Below, in pieces: positions 1 to 8,136 of a stretch of DNA of 31,891 bases. Each line of letters begins with the position of its first letter. Position 1 is the first letter of the stretch. A model generated the notes under the pieces. That model had not been told where the DNA came from and searched no databases. It was given only the letters and a program-made list of their open reading frames with translations. Source of the DNA: UBA1672 sp964352375 (lineage in GTDB: Bacteria > Pseudomonadota > Alphaproteobacteria > Micavibrionales > Micavibrionaceae); the NCBI GenBank assembly GCA_964352375.1, contig CAYGSA010000013.1:1-31891 (forward strand), written 5' to 3'. The translations under genes and the position numbers were made by a program.

Positions 1-75
1 GGTGATTAGCTCAGCTGGGAGAGCATCTCGTTTACACCGAGGAGGTCGGCGGTTCAATCCCGTCATCACCCACCA
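1..75 (+). tRNA. tRNA-Val (anticodon TAC), first base outside the window
   Basis: The sequence folds as a complete cloverleaf if one more G precedes the window: the acceptor arm GGTGAT (with the missing G) pairs with ATCACCC. The D arm is GCTC/GAGC, the anticodon stem is TCTCG/CGAGG around loop TTTACAC (anticodon TAC, valine), and the T arm is GGCGG/CCGTC around TTCAATC. The terminal CCA is encoded (73-75). Only the 5' G is missing, so this is an edge effect and not a broken gene. Its 3' end faces the AT-rich stretch at 76-2580. Confidence 0.95.
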
Positions 76-105
76 TTTTCAATCATCTTTTATAATAACC
101 TTTCA

Positions 106-396
106 TTATCCTGGGCTCTGGTCATGTGAGCTTTGGGTTTTATATCGATTGTTTTCGTGATGTTCGATAACGCTTCGTGCTCTTTGTATTAATTGATTTA
201 AAATTTTTTCAATCACGTCTGATTTTGGTTCTCTGTGGTCTGAAAAAGCTTTGGATAGTTCTTGAGGTGTATAACAATAGTCTGTTTTCATGTCATCTAC
301 GCTACAGCCGAGCCATTTTGGGACGGCTTCGTAGACAGCTAAGAGATAAGGCGCTTTTTGTCCAGAGTATGAAATATTAGCAGATTGTGGCTTCAA
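106..396 (-). CDS. Small orphan protein, possibly a truncated gene remnant
   Basis: A 96-codon frame opens with TTG at 394-396 and reads LKPQSANISYSGQKAPYLLA at its start. It has no transmembrane segment and no motif I recognise. The C-terminal half is charged and probably helical. The start is poorly supported: a purine run (AGAGGG) lies only one base from the TTG, and there is no ATG or GTG upstream. The same frame stays open up to a TAA at 433-435, and those codons read NEPAPFIEWLEG, which looks like genuine protein. This suggests the frame is the tail of a longer gene whose 5' part has decayed. It runs toward the 3' end of tRNA-Val. It could instead be a real small protein with a TTG start, or chance. 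I do not recognise a family. Confidence 0.4.
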   Translation of the reverse strand: MKPQSANISYSGQKAPYLLAVYEAVPKWLGCSVDDMKTDYCYTPQELSKAFSDHREPKSDVIEKILNQLIQRARSVIEHHENNRYKTQSSHDQSPG

Positions 397-532
397 ACCC
401 TCTAGCCATTCAATAAAAGGAGCAGGCTCATTTTATAACTCTATTTTTTTCTTGTATTATCTCAAATATATATTGTAGTCTTAATAATGGAATAATTTTT
501 ATGTTAATTGATTGAAGGGAATAGAGATAATA

Positions 533-2299
533 ATGAGTACTGTAAATTTAGAAAATAAATTAGCGCGTGAGATGATTGCGGATATAAACGATGGAGATGA
601 TAATTATGAGAAGGCAATAAGTAGCCTGGAAGAATTAATCTTACTCGCTGAAGAAAATACTCTAACGAATAATACTCAGCGCCTTATGACTGTTGCAGTT
701 AAAGATGCTCTAGAAATTGCAGAATATCCGACGACAATTTTACTAGCTGATTCTATCACGCGTTCATTAGCCAAAACGACAAACGTGACAGCCTGGAACC
801 TTTCTCAAATTATTCACGCAGACATTCATAATGGTGACGAACAATTTGTCTATGGTTTTAATTCTGCGTACACAGCTATCAGCTTGCTAAATAAAGCAGA
901 TGCGGTAAATGCAGATTCATATGCAGACGCTATTAGCAATATTACAGAATCTATTGAAGATGTGCTGGAACAAAGCACGGGCATAGCCAGTACGCGTTTT
1001 GCTGAGTACGCAACATATGCTGTCATATCTACAGGCGTCGCCAGAGCGAATGACCTTGTTGAAATTATATCTGCAGATATAAATGATGGAGCCGCATATT
1101 CAAGATCTGTTCTAAGCTCAGCTTGGGTAGCTTTAAATCATTTTGAAGATTCCTATGCCGCAAATTCAAATTTATATGCAAAAGCTGTCAGTCATCTCAC
1201 AGAAGCTGTTGAAGATGCACTGACTGTAAATGAATATCCCCAACTTGAAACCCTTGGTTTAGCTCAAAGTATGATGATAACCGCTGAGAACACAGGCCTG
1301 CTAAGAGCGCTTGACGTTGCTGATGTTATAAGTGCCGATATTGGTAACGGTGATGATAACTATAATATCGCAACACTCGCACTTAGAGGTCTTCCGGATG
1401 CTTTGGCTAAAGACACTCATGTGTATGCAACAGCTGTAAGCCGAGTAACAGAATCTATCGAGGATGCTTTAGAAATTGGTTCAAGCGGTAGCCTTAGATT
1501 TGCTCTAAATGCAACTCATCTTGTTGCTGATACGGGCGTCATGAGGGCCATGGATATTGCTGAAATCTTAGCAAGCGATGTCAATAATGGCGATGACGAC
1601 TTTGGGACAGCCAGTACCGCTCTTAAAAATTTCGAAAGTGCTGGTGAAAACGCAATACACATAGGTGTTTACGAAACTGCTGCAAGTAGTATTATGAATT
1701 CGATAACTAATGCATTAGAACTCAATAGTTTTAATTCCACTCATTTCGCAAAGAATGCAATGTCAACAATTGCAGACTCCAGTGCACCTCTCCGAGCTAT
1801 GGATCTTGCTAAAATTATTGCAAGCGATGTCCATTTTGGCAGCATTAGCACATTTAACAATCTTGAAATTGGAACCGCCAAGATTGCTCTTGATCATTTT
1901 GTAGATTCATATGCTGCATACGATACTATATATGCAAAAGCAGCTAGTATTGTAACGGAAGCCATTGAAGATGCGCTGGAAATCGGTACAGCCAAGCTGA
2001 TTGATTTTGCAAGAAATGCTACATCTACAATCATGGATACAGGAGTTGCAAAAGCCTTGGATATAGCAGATATTATCGAAGCAGATGTTATGAATGGCGA
2101 TTATTCATTTGAAAGTGCTTTGATTGCGCTTAATGCTTTTGATAATTCTGTAGGAACAGAAAGCCAGCTTGAAGCGTCAGCAGAAAGTATTGTACAATCA
2201 GCCATAAAGGCTCAAGAAAAAGGCATAGCAGGGCTAGCCTTTGCAGATACCGTGGCTGATGTTCTCGGAGATTTTACTGACACATCGCAGCTTATTTAA
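533..2299 (+). CDS. Cysteine-free protein of seven degenerate ~80-87-residue repeats
   Basis: I do not recognise the family. The ATG at 533 is preferred over a TTG at 512 because an AAGGGAATAGAG purine run precedes it; this gives 588 residues. The protein is acidic, has no signal peptide or membrane segment, contains no cysteine and only two tryptophans. An (A/S)D(I/V)xx-G(D) motif recurs with its Asp at about residues 17, 97, 182, 269, 349, 432 and 518, a pitch of 80-87. Each repeat then has an Ala-rich helix ending near L..F, a 'YAxAxSxxTEAIEDALE' helix, and a closing 'FAxNATxxIADTG..RALDIAxI' helix. The last repeat is degenerate and ends ADVLGDFTDTSQLI. The composition (Cys-free, acidic, NGDD-rich turns) resembles extracellular or calcium-loaded repeat proteins, and a C-terminal type I secretion signal is conceivable, but no canonical RTX nonapeptide or EF-hand is present. 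A cytoplasmic helical scaffold is equally possible. The gene stands alone and is more AT-rich than the lon block. Confidence 0.85.
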   Translation: MSTVNLENKLAREMIADINDGDDNYEKAISSLEELILLAEENTLTNNTQRLMTVAVKDALEIAEYPTTILLADSITRSLAKTTNVTAWNLSQIIHADIHNGDEQFVYGFNSAYTAISLLNKADAVNADSYADAISNITESIEDVLEQSTGIASTRFAEYATYAVISTGVARANDLVEIISADINDGAAYSRSVLSSAWVALNHFEDSYAANSNLYAKAVSHLTEAVEDALTVNEYPQLETLGLAQSMMITAENTGLLRALDVADVISADIGNGDDNYNIATLALRGLPDALAKDTHVYATAVSRVTESIEDALEIGSSGSLRFALNATHLVADTGVMRAMDIAEILASDVNNGDDDFGTASTALKNFESAGENAIHIGVYETAASSIMNSITNALELNSFNSTHFAKNAMSTIADSSAPLRAMDLAKIIASDVHFGSISTFNNLEIGTAKIALDHFVDSYAAYDTIYAKAASIVTEAIEDALEIGTAKLIDFARNATSTIMDTGVAKALDIADIIEADVMNGDYSFESALIALNAFDNSVGTESQLEASAESIVQSAIKAQEKGIAGLAFADTVADVLGDFTDTSQLI

Positions 2300-2576
2300 T
2301 ATAAAATTCGCGACCATCTGACGTACGGCGCATAGTTTTATTAGTATCAGAGTTACTTCACTGGTTTGAGTTGATTTGATTGCATTAGCCATATTATTTG
2401 GCTGATGAGTAGCGTACGAAATATAAAATGGCTGTGTAAAGAGTGTTAGCGGTTAAGGCGGCCTAAAGCTAATAAAATCAATTTATTAACCTTTTAATTC
2501 AATACCTCATAAAGTTAGATAAATTAAGCTACTTGGTCATCTCTTAGTATTGCACCTTTGCAGTTTCCCTTGTGTT
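2300..2576. other. AT-rich spacer with no convincing gene
   Basis: This gap lies between the convergent ends of the repeat protein and hupB. I find only very short frames, for example a 14-codon frame from 2407, and one short inverted repeat (AGCCA at 2387-2391, TGGCT at 2399-2403) without a T-run. No copy of the tRNA-Val 3' end, no tRNA and no recombinase remnant was visible. Confidence 0.5.
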
Positions 2577-2607
2577 AAAACGGCCGCACTATTATAAAGA
2601 GCGGCCG
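2577..2607 (-). terminator. Rho-independent terminator downstream of hupB
   Basis: The arms CGGCCGC (2581-2587) and GCGGCCG (2601-2607) form a 7-bp all-GC stem around a 13-nt AT-rich loop. Read on the minus strand it lies about 27 nt after the hupB stop and is followed by TTTT. On the plus strand the stem is followed within a few bases by a six-T run, so it could also stop transcription arriving from the repeat-protein gene. Confidence 0.7.
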
Positions 2608-2634
2608 CATAAATTTTTTGTCATGAAACAAGTC

Positions 2635-2910
2635 TTATTTGTTCACTGCTTCTTTCAACTCTTTACCAGCTTTGAATTTTGGAACTTTTTTCGCAGCAAT
2701 TGGAATCGGCTCACCTGTGCGTGGGTTCCGGCCCGTTGTTGCAGCGCGGTCTGTGATTGAGAATGTGCCGAAACCAACGAGACGAACATCGTCCCCTTTT
2801 TTCAGGCTGCTTTTAATTGCGTCAACAACAGCGTCAACAGCAGATGCTGCTTTTTGTTTTGAAATGTCTGCTGATTCAGCAACTTTCGATACTAGGTCTT
2901 GTTTATTCAT
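2635..2910 (-). CDS. hupB: DNA-binding protein HU (nucleoid protein)
   Basis: The product is a 91-residue HU/IHF-family protein, the usual length. It would bind DNA as a dimer, bending and compacting the nucleoid. The N-terminal helical dimerisation part (residues 1-45) is followed by VGFGTF and the DNA-grasping beta arm with the family signature RNPRTGEPIPI at residues 61-71; the C-terminus KFKAGKELKEAVN is typical. The start is supported by AGGAGA about 8 nt upstream. HU is preferred over IHF by sequence and by its position downstream of lon, which is a common arrangement in proteobacteria. A 155-nt gap separates it from lon, enough for its own promoter. A GC-rich terminator follows. Confidence 0.97.
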   Translation of the reverse strand: MNKQDLVSKVAESADISKQKAASAVDAVVDAIKSSLKKGDDVRLVGFGTFSITDRAATTGRNPRTGEPIPIAAKKVPKFKAGKELKEAVNK

Positions 2911-3065
2911 AAGACTCTCTCCTTTTGAGATTGGGTTTACTATTCAGCCCTTAACAGAATACTGTAAAAGACTGCCCGCAAAGAGAAAATCATGCAAGAC
3001 TTAGAGCCAGCGCAACTTTCAGGGTATTTACGGTGATTCCTTTTTAGGCCTTTTTTGGGAAAGAC

Positions 3066-5477
3066 TCAATGGTGAATCACGCTTTCTCCCTTATTTTCCG
3101 CAGTTTTTGAGGATATTTCTTCAATTTTGCCGCTTTTTTCGGGATCGAGGGGTGTTGGTACACTTAAAAGCGCATGAGAAAGAACTTCGTCGATCGTGCG
3201 AACGGGCACAATCTCTAAGTTTTTAAGAACATTTTTAGGAATGTCGGCAAGGTCTTTTTCGTTTTCGGAGGGAATGAGTACCTTTTTGATACCGCCCCGA
3301 AGGGCCGCCAATAATTTTTCCTTCAATCCACCAATTGCCGTGACGTTTCCACGCAGGTTTACTTCGCCCGTCATTGCAATATCGCGATGAATTTCGATTC
3401 CTGTTAAAGCGGAAATAATTGCAGTGACCATTGCCGCGCCCGCTGATGGCCCGTCTTTTGGGGTTGCGCCTTCGGGTACATGGACGTGAACCTGCTTTTC
3501 TTTTAGCACTTCGTACTCAAGGCCATATTGGGCTGCGCGTGATTTTGTGAGCATTTCTGCGACTGTTACAGATTCTCTCATCACTTCCTTAATGTTTCCG
3601 GTTGTTGTGACCTTGCAATCCTTGCCTTCCATCGTTACAGCTTCAATAGAGAGGAGATCACCACCGCTTTCTGTGTAGGCCAAGCCATTGACAACACCGA
3701 CGCGATTTTGTTCTTCAATTTCACCATAGCGGAAATTCTTGACGCCTGCGTATTTTTCAAGGCTGCGCGGGGTGATTGTGACTTTTTCTTTGCCCTTCAT
3801 CAATATCTCTTTGATCGCTTTGCGGCATAGATTTGCCAGTTCACGCTCTAGGTTTCTGACACCTGCTTCGCGTGTATAATACCGGATAAGTTCGCGGATG
3901 GCCGGGTCACTGATGGAGAATTCTTTTGATTTTAAGCCAGCAGCCTTGATTTGCTTTTTGAGCAAGTGACGTTTTACGATTTGCAGCTTTTCATCTTCCG
4001 TATAGCCAGAAATGCGGATGATTTCCATGCGATCAAGCAATGGGCGCGGCATGTTGGCAATGTTATTCGCCGTACACACGAACATCACATCAGAGAGATC
4101 GTAATCAAGCTCTAGATAATGATCTTGGAAATTGTGGTTTTGCTCTGGATCCAGGACTTCTAGCAAAGCGGAGCTTGGATCGCCGCGCCAATCTGAGCCG
4201 AGTTTGTCGATTTCATCAAGCAAGAAAAGCGGATTAACCGTTTTGGCTTTTTTCATGCTTTGGATCACCTTACCAGGCATTGCGCCAACGTAGGTGCGGC
4301 GGTGGCCACGAATTTCGCTTTCGTCGCGCACGCCGCCGAGAGACATACGCACGAAATTACGGTTTGTTGCCTTTGCGATTGATTTTCCAAGTGATGTTTT
4401 TCCTACACCTGGTGGGCCAGCGAGACATAAGATCGGGCCTTTTACTTTATTCGTGCGCTGTTGCACGGCGAGGTATTCGAGAATACGTTCCTTGACTTTT
4501 TCCAAGCCGAAATGATCTTTATCAAGTACAGATTTTGCGGCCTTTATGTCTTTTTTAACGCGAGATTTTTTGTGCCATGGTACGCTCAGAATCCAGTCGA
4601 GGTAATTGCGAACAACTGTGGCTTCTGCGCTCATCGGGCTCATCTGACGAAGCTTTTTCATTTCAATCTTTGCGCGCTCTTGTGCTTCTTTGGGCAATTT
4701 TGCCTTTTCTATTTTTTCATCCAGCTCGCCCATTTCATCGAGGCCGCTTTCACCTTCGCCGAGTTCTTTTTGAATCGCCTTCATCTGTTCGTTCAAATAA
4801 TATTCGCGCTGTGTTTTTTCCATTTGGCGTTTTACGCGGCTGCGAACACGTTTTTCAACCTGAAGAACACCAATTTCACCTTCCATAAAGCTGAAAATCT
4901 TTTCCAGACGCTCCGCTGTTGTTGCCAGCTCCAGGAGGCCTTGTTTCTGATCAATCTTAAGGGCCAGATGCGATGCGATTGTATCTGTCATTTTGGACGT
5001 ATCATCGATTTGATTGATTGATACGATGACCTCTGGCGGTATTTTCTTGTTTAATTTTATGTATTGCTCGAATTGCCCAACGACGGTGCGCGCGAGCGCC
5101 TCCAACTCGTCGTCATGAACGGATGTATCGACGATTTCTGTAATATCGCCTTCCATGAAGCCTTTTTCATCCGTCAGATTGGATATTTTAACGCGGTTTC
5201 CGCCCTCGACAAGCACTTTTACCGTTCCATCCGGTAATTTCAGGAGTTGGAGGATTGTTCCAATTGTTCCGACTGAATAGAGGTCTTTTGGGCCAGGATC
5301 ATCTTCTGAGGGTTTCTTTTGCGTAACGAGCACGATTTGCTTGTCCGCGTGCATGACATGCTCAAGGGCCTGAACCGATTTTTCGCGCCCGACAAAAAGG
5401 GGGACGATCATATGTGGAAAGACCACGATATCACGCAAAGGTAAAACAGCATGTGGTGTTTTGGGTGAGTCGGACAT
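3066..5477 (-). CDS. lon: ATP-dependent protease Lon
   Basis: An 803-residue cytosolic AAA+ serine protease that degrades misfolded and regulatory proteins. The N-terminal LON substrate-binding domain (about 10-200) leads into a coiled-coil region (about 200-300). The ATPase has Walker A GPPGVGKT (354-361) and Walker B FLLDEIDK (418-425). The C-terminal protease domain carries PKDGPSAG with nucleophile Ser678 and the partner Lys721 in GGLKEKLLAA; the Ser-Lys spacing equals that of E. coli Lon (679/722). All key residues are present and the length is normal. AAGGAAAGAG precedes the ATG. Lon lies 83 nt downstream of clpP with no clpX between them, and hupB follows. The tail after about 780 is short and charged. 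Confidence 0.98.
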   Translation of the reverse strand: MSDSPKTPHAVLPLRDIVVFPHMIVPLFVGREKSVQALEHVMHADKQIVLVTQKKPSEDDPGPKDLYSVGTIGTILQLLKLPDGTVKVLVEGGNRVKISNLTDEKGFMEGDITEIVDTSVHDDELEALARTVVGQFEQYIKLNKKIPPEVIVSINQIDDTSKMTDTIASHLALKIDQKQGLLELATTAERLEKIFSFMEGEIGVLQVEKRVRSRVKRQMEKTQREYYLNEQMKAIQKELGEGESGLDEMGELDEKIEKAKLPKEAQERAKIEMKKLRQMSPMSAEATVVRNYLDWILSVPWHKKSRVKKDIKAAKSVLDKDHFGLEKVKERILEYLAVQQRTNKVKGPILCLAGPPGVGKTSLGKSIAKATNRNFVRMSLGGVRDESEIRGHRRTYVGAMPGKVIQSMKKAKTVNPLFLLDEIDKLGSDWRGDPSSALLEVLDPEQNHNFQDHYLELDYDLSDVMFVCTANNIANMPRPLLDRMEIIRISGYTEDEKLQIVKRHLLKKQIKAAGLKSKEFSISDPAIRELIRYYTREAGVRNLERELANLCRKAIKEILMKGKEKVTITPRSLEKYAGVKNFRYGEIEEQNRVGVVNGLAYTESGGDLLSIEAVTMEGKDCKVTTTGNIKEVMRESVTVAEMLTKSRAAQYGLEYEVLKEKQVHVHVPEGATPKDGPSAGAAMVTAIISALTGIEIHRDIAMTGEVNLRGNVTAIGGLKEKLLAALRGGIKKVLIPSENEKDLADIPKNVLKNLEIVPVRTIDEVLSHALLSVPTPLDPEKSGKIEEISSKTAENKGESVIHH

Positions 5478-5560
5478 AAACGCTCTTTCCTTATCTACGA
5501 GGCTTTAATGATATTACCTTATGATAACATATTTACCTTCGTATTTAACCTGAAAAAGGT

Positions 5561-6211
5561 TTATTTTTTCTTACTTTCTTCGTCATCAGAGTCAATTGGC
5601 TTTTTTTCAACCACATGGTCGATCAAACCCCATTTCTTTGCTTCTTGAGCGCTCATGAAGTTATCACGCTCCATTGCCTCTTCTACAACCTTTAGTTTTT
5701 GGCCTGTATGTTTGACGTAAGCCTCATTCAGGTAACGGCGTAAACGCAAGATTTCATTGGCTTGTATCTCGATGTCTGTTGCCTGCCCGCGCGCACCGCC
5801 AGAAGGCTGGTGGATCATGATGCGAGAGCTTGGGAGGGAATAGCGCATACCAGGCTCGCCTGCCATCAGCAAGAAAGACCCCATGGATGCCGCCTGCCCC
5901 ACGCATACAGTTGAAATCTTTGGCTTTATGTATTGCATGGTGTCATACATTGAAAGCCCTGAGGTAACGACGCCGCCCGGAGAATTAATATAAAATGAAA
6001 TTTCCTTGTTCGGGTTCTCTGATTCGAGGAAAAGAAGCTGCGCGCAAATTACTGAGGCAACATAGTCATTGACCTCCCCCGTCAGAAAGATAATGCGCTC
6101 TTTCAAAAGACGTGAATATATGTCAAAAGCTCGCTCCCCGCGGTTTGTTTGCTCAATTACCGTAGGGACAAGGTGGTTCATATAAGTGTCAATTGGATCG
6201 CGATCATGCAT
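5561..6211 (-). CDS. clpP: ATP-dependent Clp protease proteolytic subunit
   Basis: A 216-residue ClpP, the tetradecameric peptidase that works with an AAA+ unfoldase (ClpX or ClpA). The catalytic triad is visible: Ser109 in GQAASMGS, His134 in MIHQP and Asp183 in ERDNFMSA. FYINSPGG at 73-80 is also characteristic. The C-terminal DSDDEESKKK tail is hydrophilic. It starts 64 nt downstream of tig on the same strand, the usual tig-clpP order. The next gene is lon, so the unfoldase gene clpX, normally immediately downstream, is missing here and must be elsewhere if ClpXP operates. No frameshift or missing residue is seen. Confidence 0.97.
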   Translation of the reverse strand: MHDRDPIDTYMNHLVPTVIEQTNRGERAFDIYSRLLKERIIFLTGEVNDYVASVICAQLLFLESENPNKEISFYINSPGGVVTSGLSMYDTMQYIKPKISTVCVGQAASMGSFLLMAGEPGMRYSLPSSRIMIHQPSGGARGQATDIEIQANEILRLRRYLNEAYVKHTGQKLKVVEEAMERDNFMSAQEAKKWGLIDHVVEKKPIDSDDEESKKK

Positions 6212-6275
6212 ATTTAGGACTCTTTGCTTAAGTGTTTTTATCTAACACCGAGCCTAAACAGAGCAATGGCCTAAT

Positions 6276-7756
6276 TCAAGAGGCTTTTTTCTTAGCTGGC
6301 TTCTTTTTTGCAGGTTCTTTTTTTTCTGCTGATTTTTCACCCTCTTTTTTAGCTGAGGCCTTCTTTTTCGCGGCAGGTTTTTTCTTATCCTTGCCGTGAT
6401 CATGATCAGGGTTTGTACATGTTTCCGGATCGTGATCTTCGTCGGCTGTTAAGTCTTCTACGCTGACTTCTTTTTCCTTCACATCTGCAAGCTCAAGAAT
6501 AAAGTCAACGACCTTATCTTCGTAGATTGGTGCGCGGAGAGATTCAAGAGCGTCACGGTTCTTCGCGAAGTAATCGAAGACTTCTTTTTCCTGACCTGGA
6601 TATTTCTGGGCTTCGGTGATGACAGCCTTTTGAAGCTCTGCATCGACAACAGTGATCTTGTTTTCCTTACCAATTTCGGAAAGGACGAGGCCAAGACGAA
6701 CGCGGCGTGCGGCGATATCGCTTAGCTCTGCCGTTTCTTCATCTGAAGGCTCGNNNNNNNNNNGGCATCGACGCCGCGCTGCTGATTATCCATTTTGACT
6801 TGCTGCATGATGTTGTTCAGCTCCATTTCGTGCATGCCCTGCGGGATGTCGAATGTGTGCGCTTCGTCGAGTTGGTCTAGTAACTCTTTTTTCAATTTCA
6901 TGCGGCTGTGGTTGTCGAATTCTTGCTGAGATTGCTCTTCTACGGCTTTGCGGAGTGCGGCGACGTCTTCCATTCCAAGGCTTTTTGCGAATTCATCGTC
7001 GATTGCGGCTTCGGTGACTTCATGGATCTCATGAATCTTGACATCGAAAATCGCATCGCGGCCCGCAAGTTCGGCTGCTCCGTATTCCTCGGGAAACTTT
7101 ACTTTGACGGCCACTTCGTCGCCAGCTTTTTTGTTAATCAGTTGCTCTTCGAAACCTGGAATAAATTGACCAGAGCCGAGTTCCAGCTTGTGGCCTTCTG
7201 CGGCCATGCCGGGTTGTTTTACATTATCGTCTGCGGTGCGACCATCAAAATCCATCAGAACAGTATCGCCCTCTTTTGTAGCGCGTTTGCCTTCAATTGG
7301 TTTTGTTGATTTCCGCATGCCTGCAATGCGCTCAAGTGCTTTGTCGATTTCTTTATCGCCGGCTTTTGCGACTTGTTTGGTCAATTTAAAGCCTTTGTAA
7401 TCTTTGACTTTAATCTTTGGCAGAACTTCGATGTTCATTGTGTAAACAAGGTCTTTGCCGTCTTCGAAAGACTTTACTTCTATTTTTGGCTGAACCGCTG
7501 GAATGATGTCTTTGTCTTTCATCGCCTTGGCTGATGTTTCGTTGACCGCGGCCTCAAGGACTTCGCCCATAACAGCTTGACCATATTTTTGTTTCATCAT
7601 TTTCATGGGGACTTTTCCAGGGCGGAAGCCGGGGATTTTGACTGTTTTACTGACTTCGGTCAGGCGCTCATCGACACGTTTCGCGATATCATCCGCGCCA
7701 ACAGTGATTTCTAGTTCTTGGTTAAGGCCGTCTTCTTTAAGCTGTTTAATCTGCAT
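6276..7756 (-). CDS. tig: Trigger factor, interrupted by a 10-N gap
   Basis: Ribosome-associated chaperone and peptidyl-prolyl isomerase. The N-terminal ribosome-binding domain shows the GFRPGKVP signature (residues 43-50). An FKBP-type PPIase domain follows (about 150-245, with GDTVLMDFDGR and GSGQFIPGFEEQL), then the helical C-terminal domain. Ns at 6754-6763 interrupt the gene: upstream codons end at Ala331, and downstream the frame resumes one base off as EPSDEETAELSDIAARRVRL, continuing to the stop at 6276. The frame break is therefore a gap artefact; a gap length of 3n+2 would restore it. The tail after about residue 430 is unusually long: an acidic DHDPETCTNPDHDH stretch, then a Lys/Ala-rich segment ending KKKPAKKKAS. 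It is the first gene of the tig-clpP-lon-hupB series. Confidence 0.95.
6754..6763. other. Assembly gap (10 Ns) inside tig
   Basis: Ten consecutive undetermined bases. The coding frame on the left needs a different phase from the frame on the right, so ten is probably a placeholder and not the true length. Flanking protein sequence on both sides is normal trigger factor, so only a few to some tens of codons should be missing. Confidence 0.97.
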
Positions 7757-7832
7757 GGGATATAACTCTATTTCTATCTTTTTGTTTTTGTCTTCTTACT
7801 TTTGTAAGCACCCTAATATATCATTTGGGTGA

Positions 7833-7918
<86 letters not shown>

Positions 7919-8058
7919 TTGTGTAGTGTTACTAAGCTCGTATTTAAGCTTGAAAGCGGGTTTTACATGAATTTTTTGGGAATTCCAAGGGTTTTGTTCT
8001 GATTTTTTATTTTGATAGGCTGTGTTCGTTTTGATTTCTATTACCTGCTATAAATTGT

Positions 8059-8088
8059 TTGACAGAATTACATTAATATTCCTATTGT
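8059..8088 (+). promoter_or_regulatory. Candidate sigma-70-type promoter for the hydrolase-like gene
   Basis: A perfect TTGACA (8059-8064) and TATTGT (8083-8088; four of six consensus bases) are separated by 18 bp. They lie about 50 bp before the ATG at 8137, in a 218-bp intergenic region. Prediction by eye only. Confidence 0.4.
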
Positions 8089-8136
8089 CGTTTCGTAATT
8101 TAATTACCTGTTTTCCGATTGGAAAGATGGAATCTT

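Noticed and set aside
2407..2451. 14-codon frame (MSSVRNIKWLCKEC) in the spacer after the repeat protein
   Set aside because: Too short, with no ribosome-binding site and no recognisable context.
76..2580. Genomic island with integrase and attachment-site repeats at tRNA-Val
   Set aside because: The compositional hint is kept as a finding, but I found no recombinase gene and no second copy of the tRNA-Val 3' end, so no mobile element is annotated.
4461..5021. 186-codon plus-strand frame inside lon
   Set aside because: Antisense to the conserved ATPase and coiled-coil parts of Lon; the translation is Phe/Cys-rich, typical of an antisense shadow.
5547..5561. Hairpin AACCT-GAAAA-AGGTT after the clpP stop as a terminator
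   Set aside because: The stem is only 5 bp and AT-rich, and no T-run follows on the minus strand; lon is probably still reached by read-through.
6276..6482. Stand-alone 68-residue Lys-rich protein
   Set aside because: It reads in frame with the trigger factor C-terminal domain upstream; it appears separate only because of the frame break at the Ns.
6479..6694. 71-codon minus-strand frame just downstream of the N gap
   Set aside because: It is out of frame with the conserved trigger factor C-terminus that runs through the same bases (RRVRLGLVLSEIG... to VVDFILELADV).
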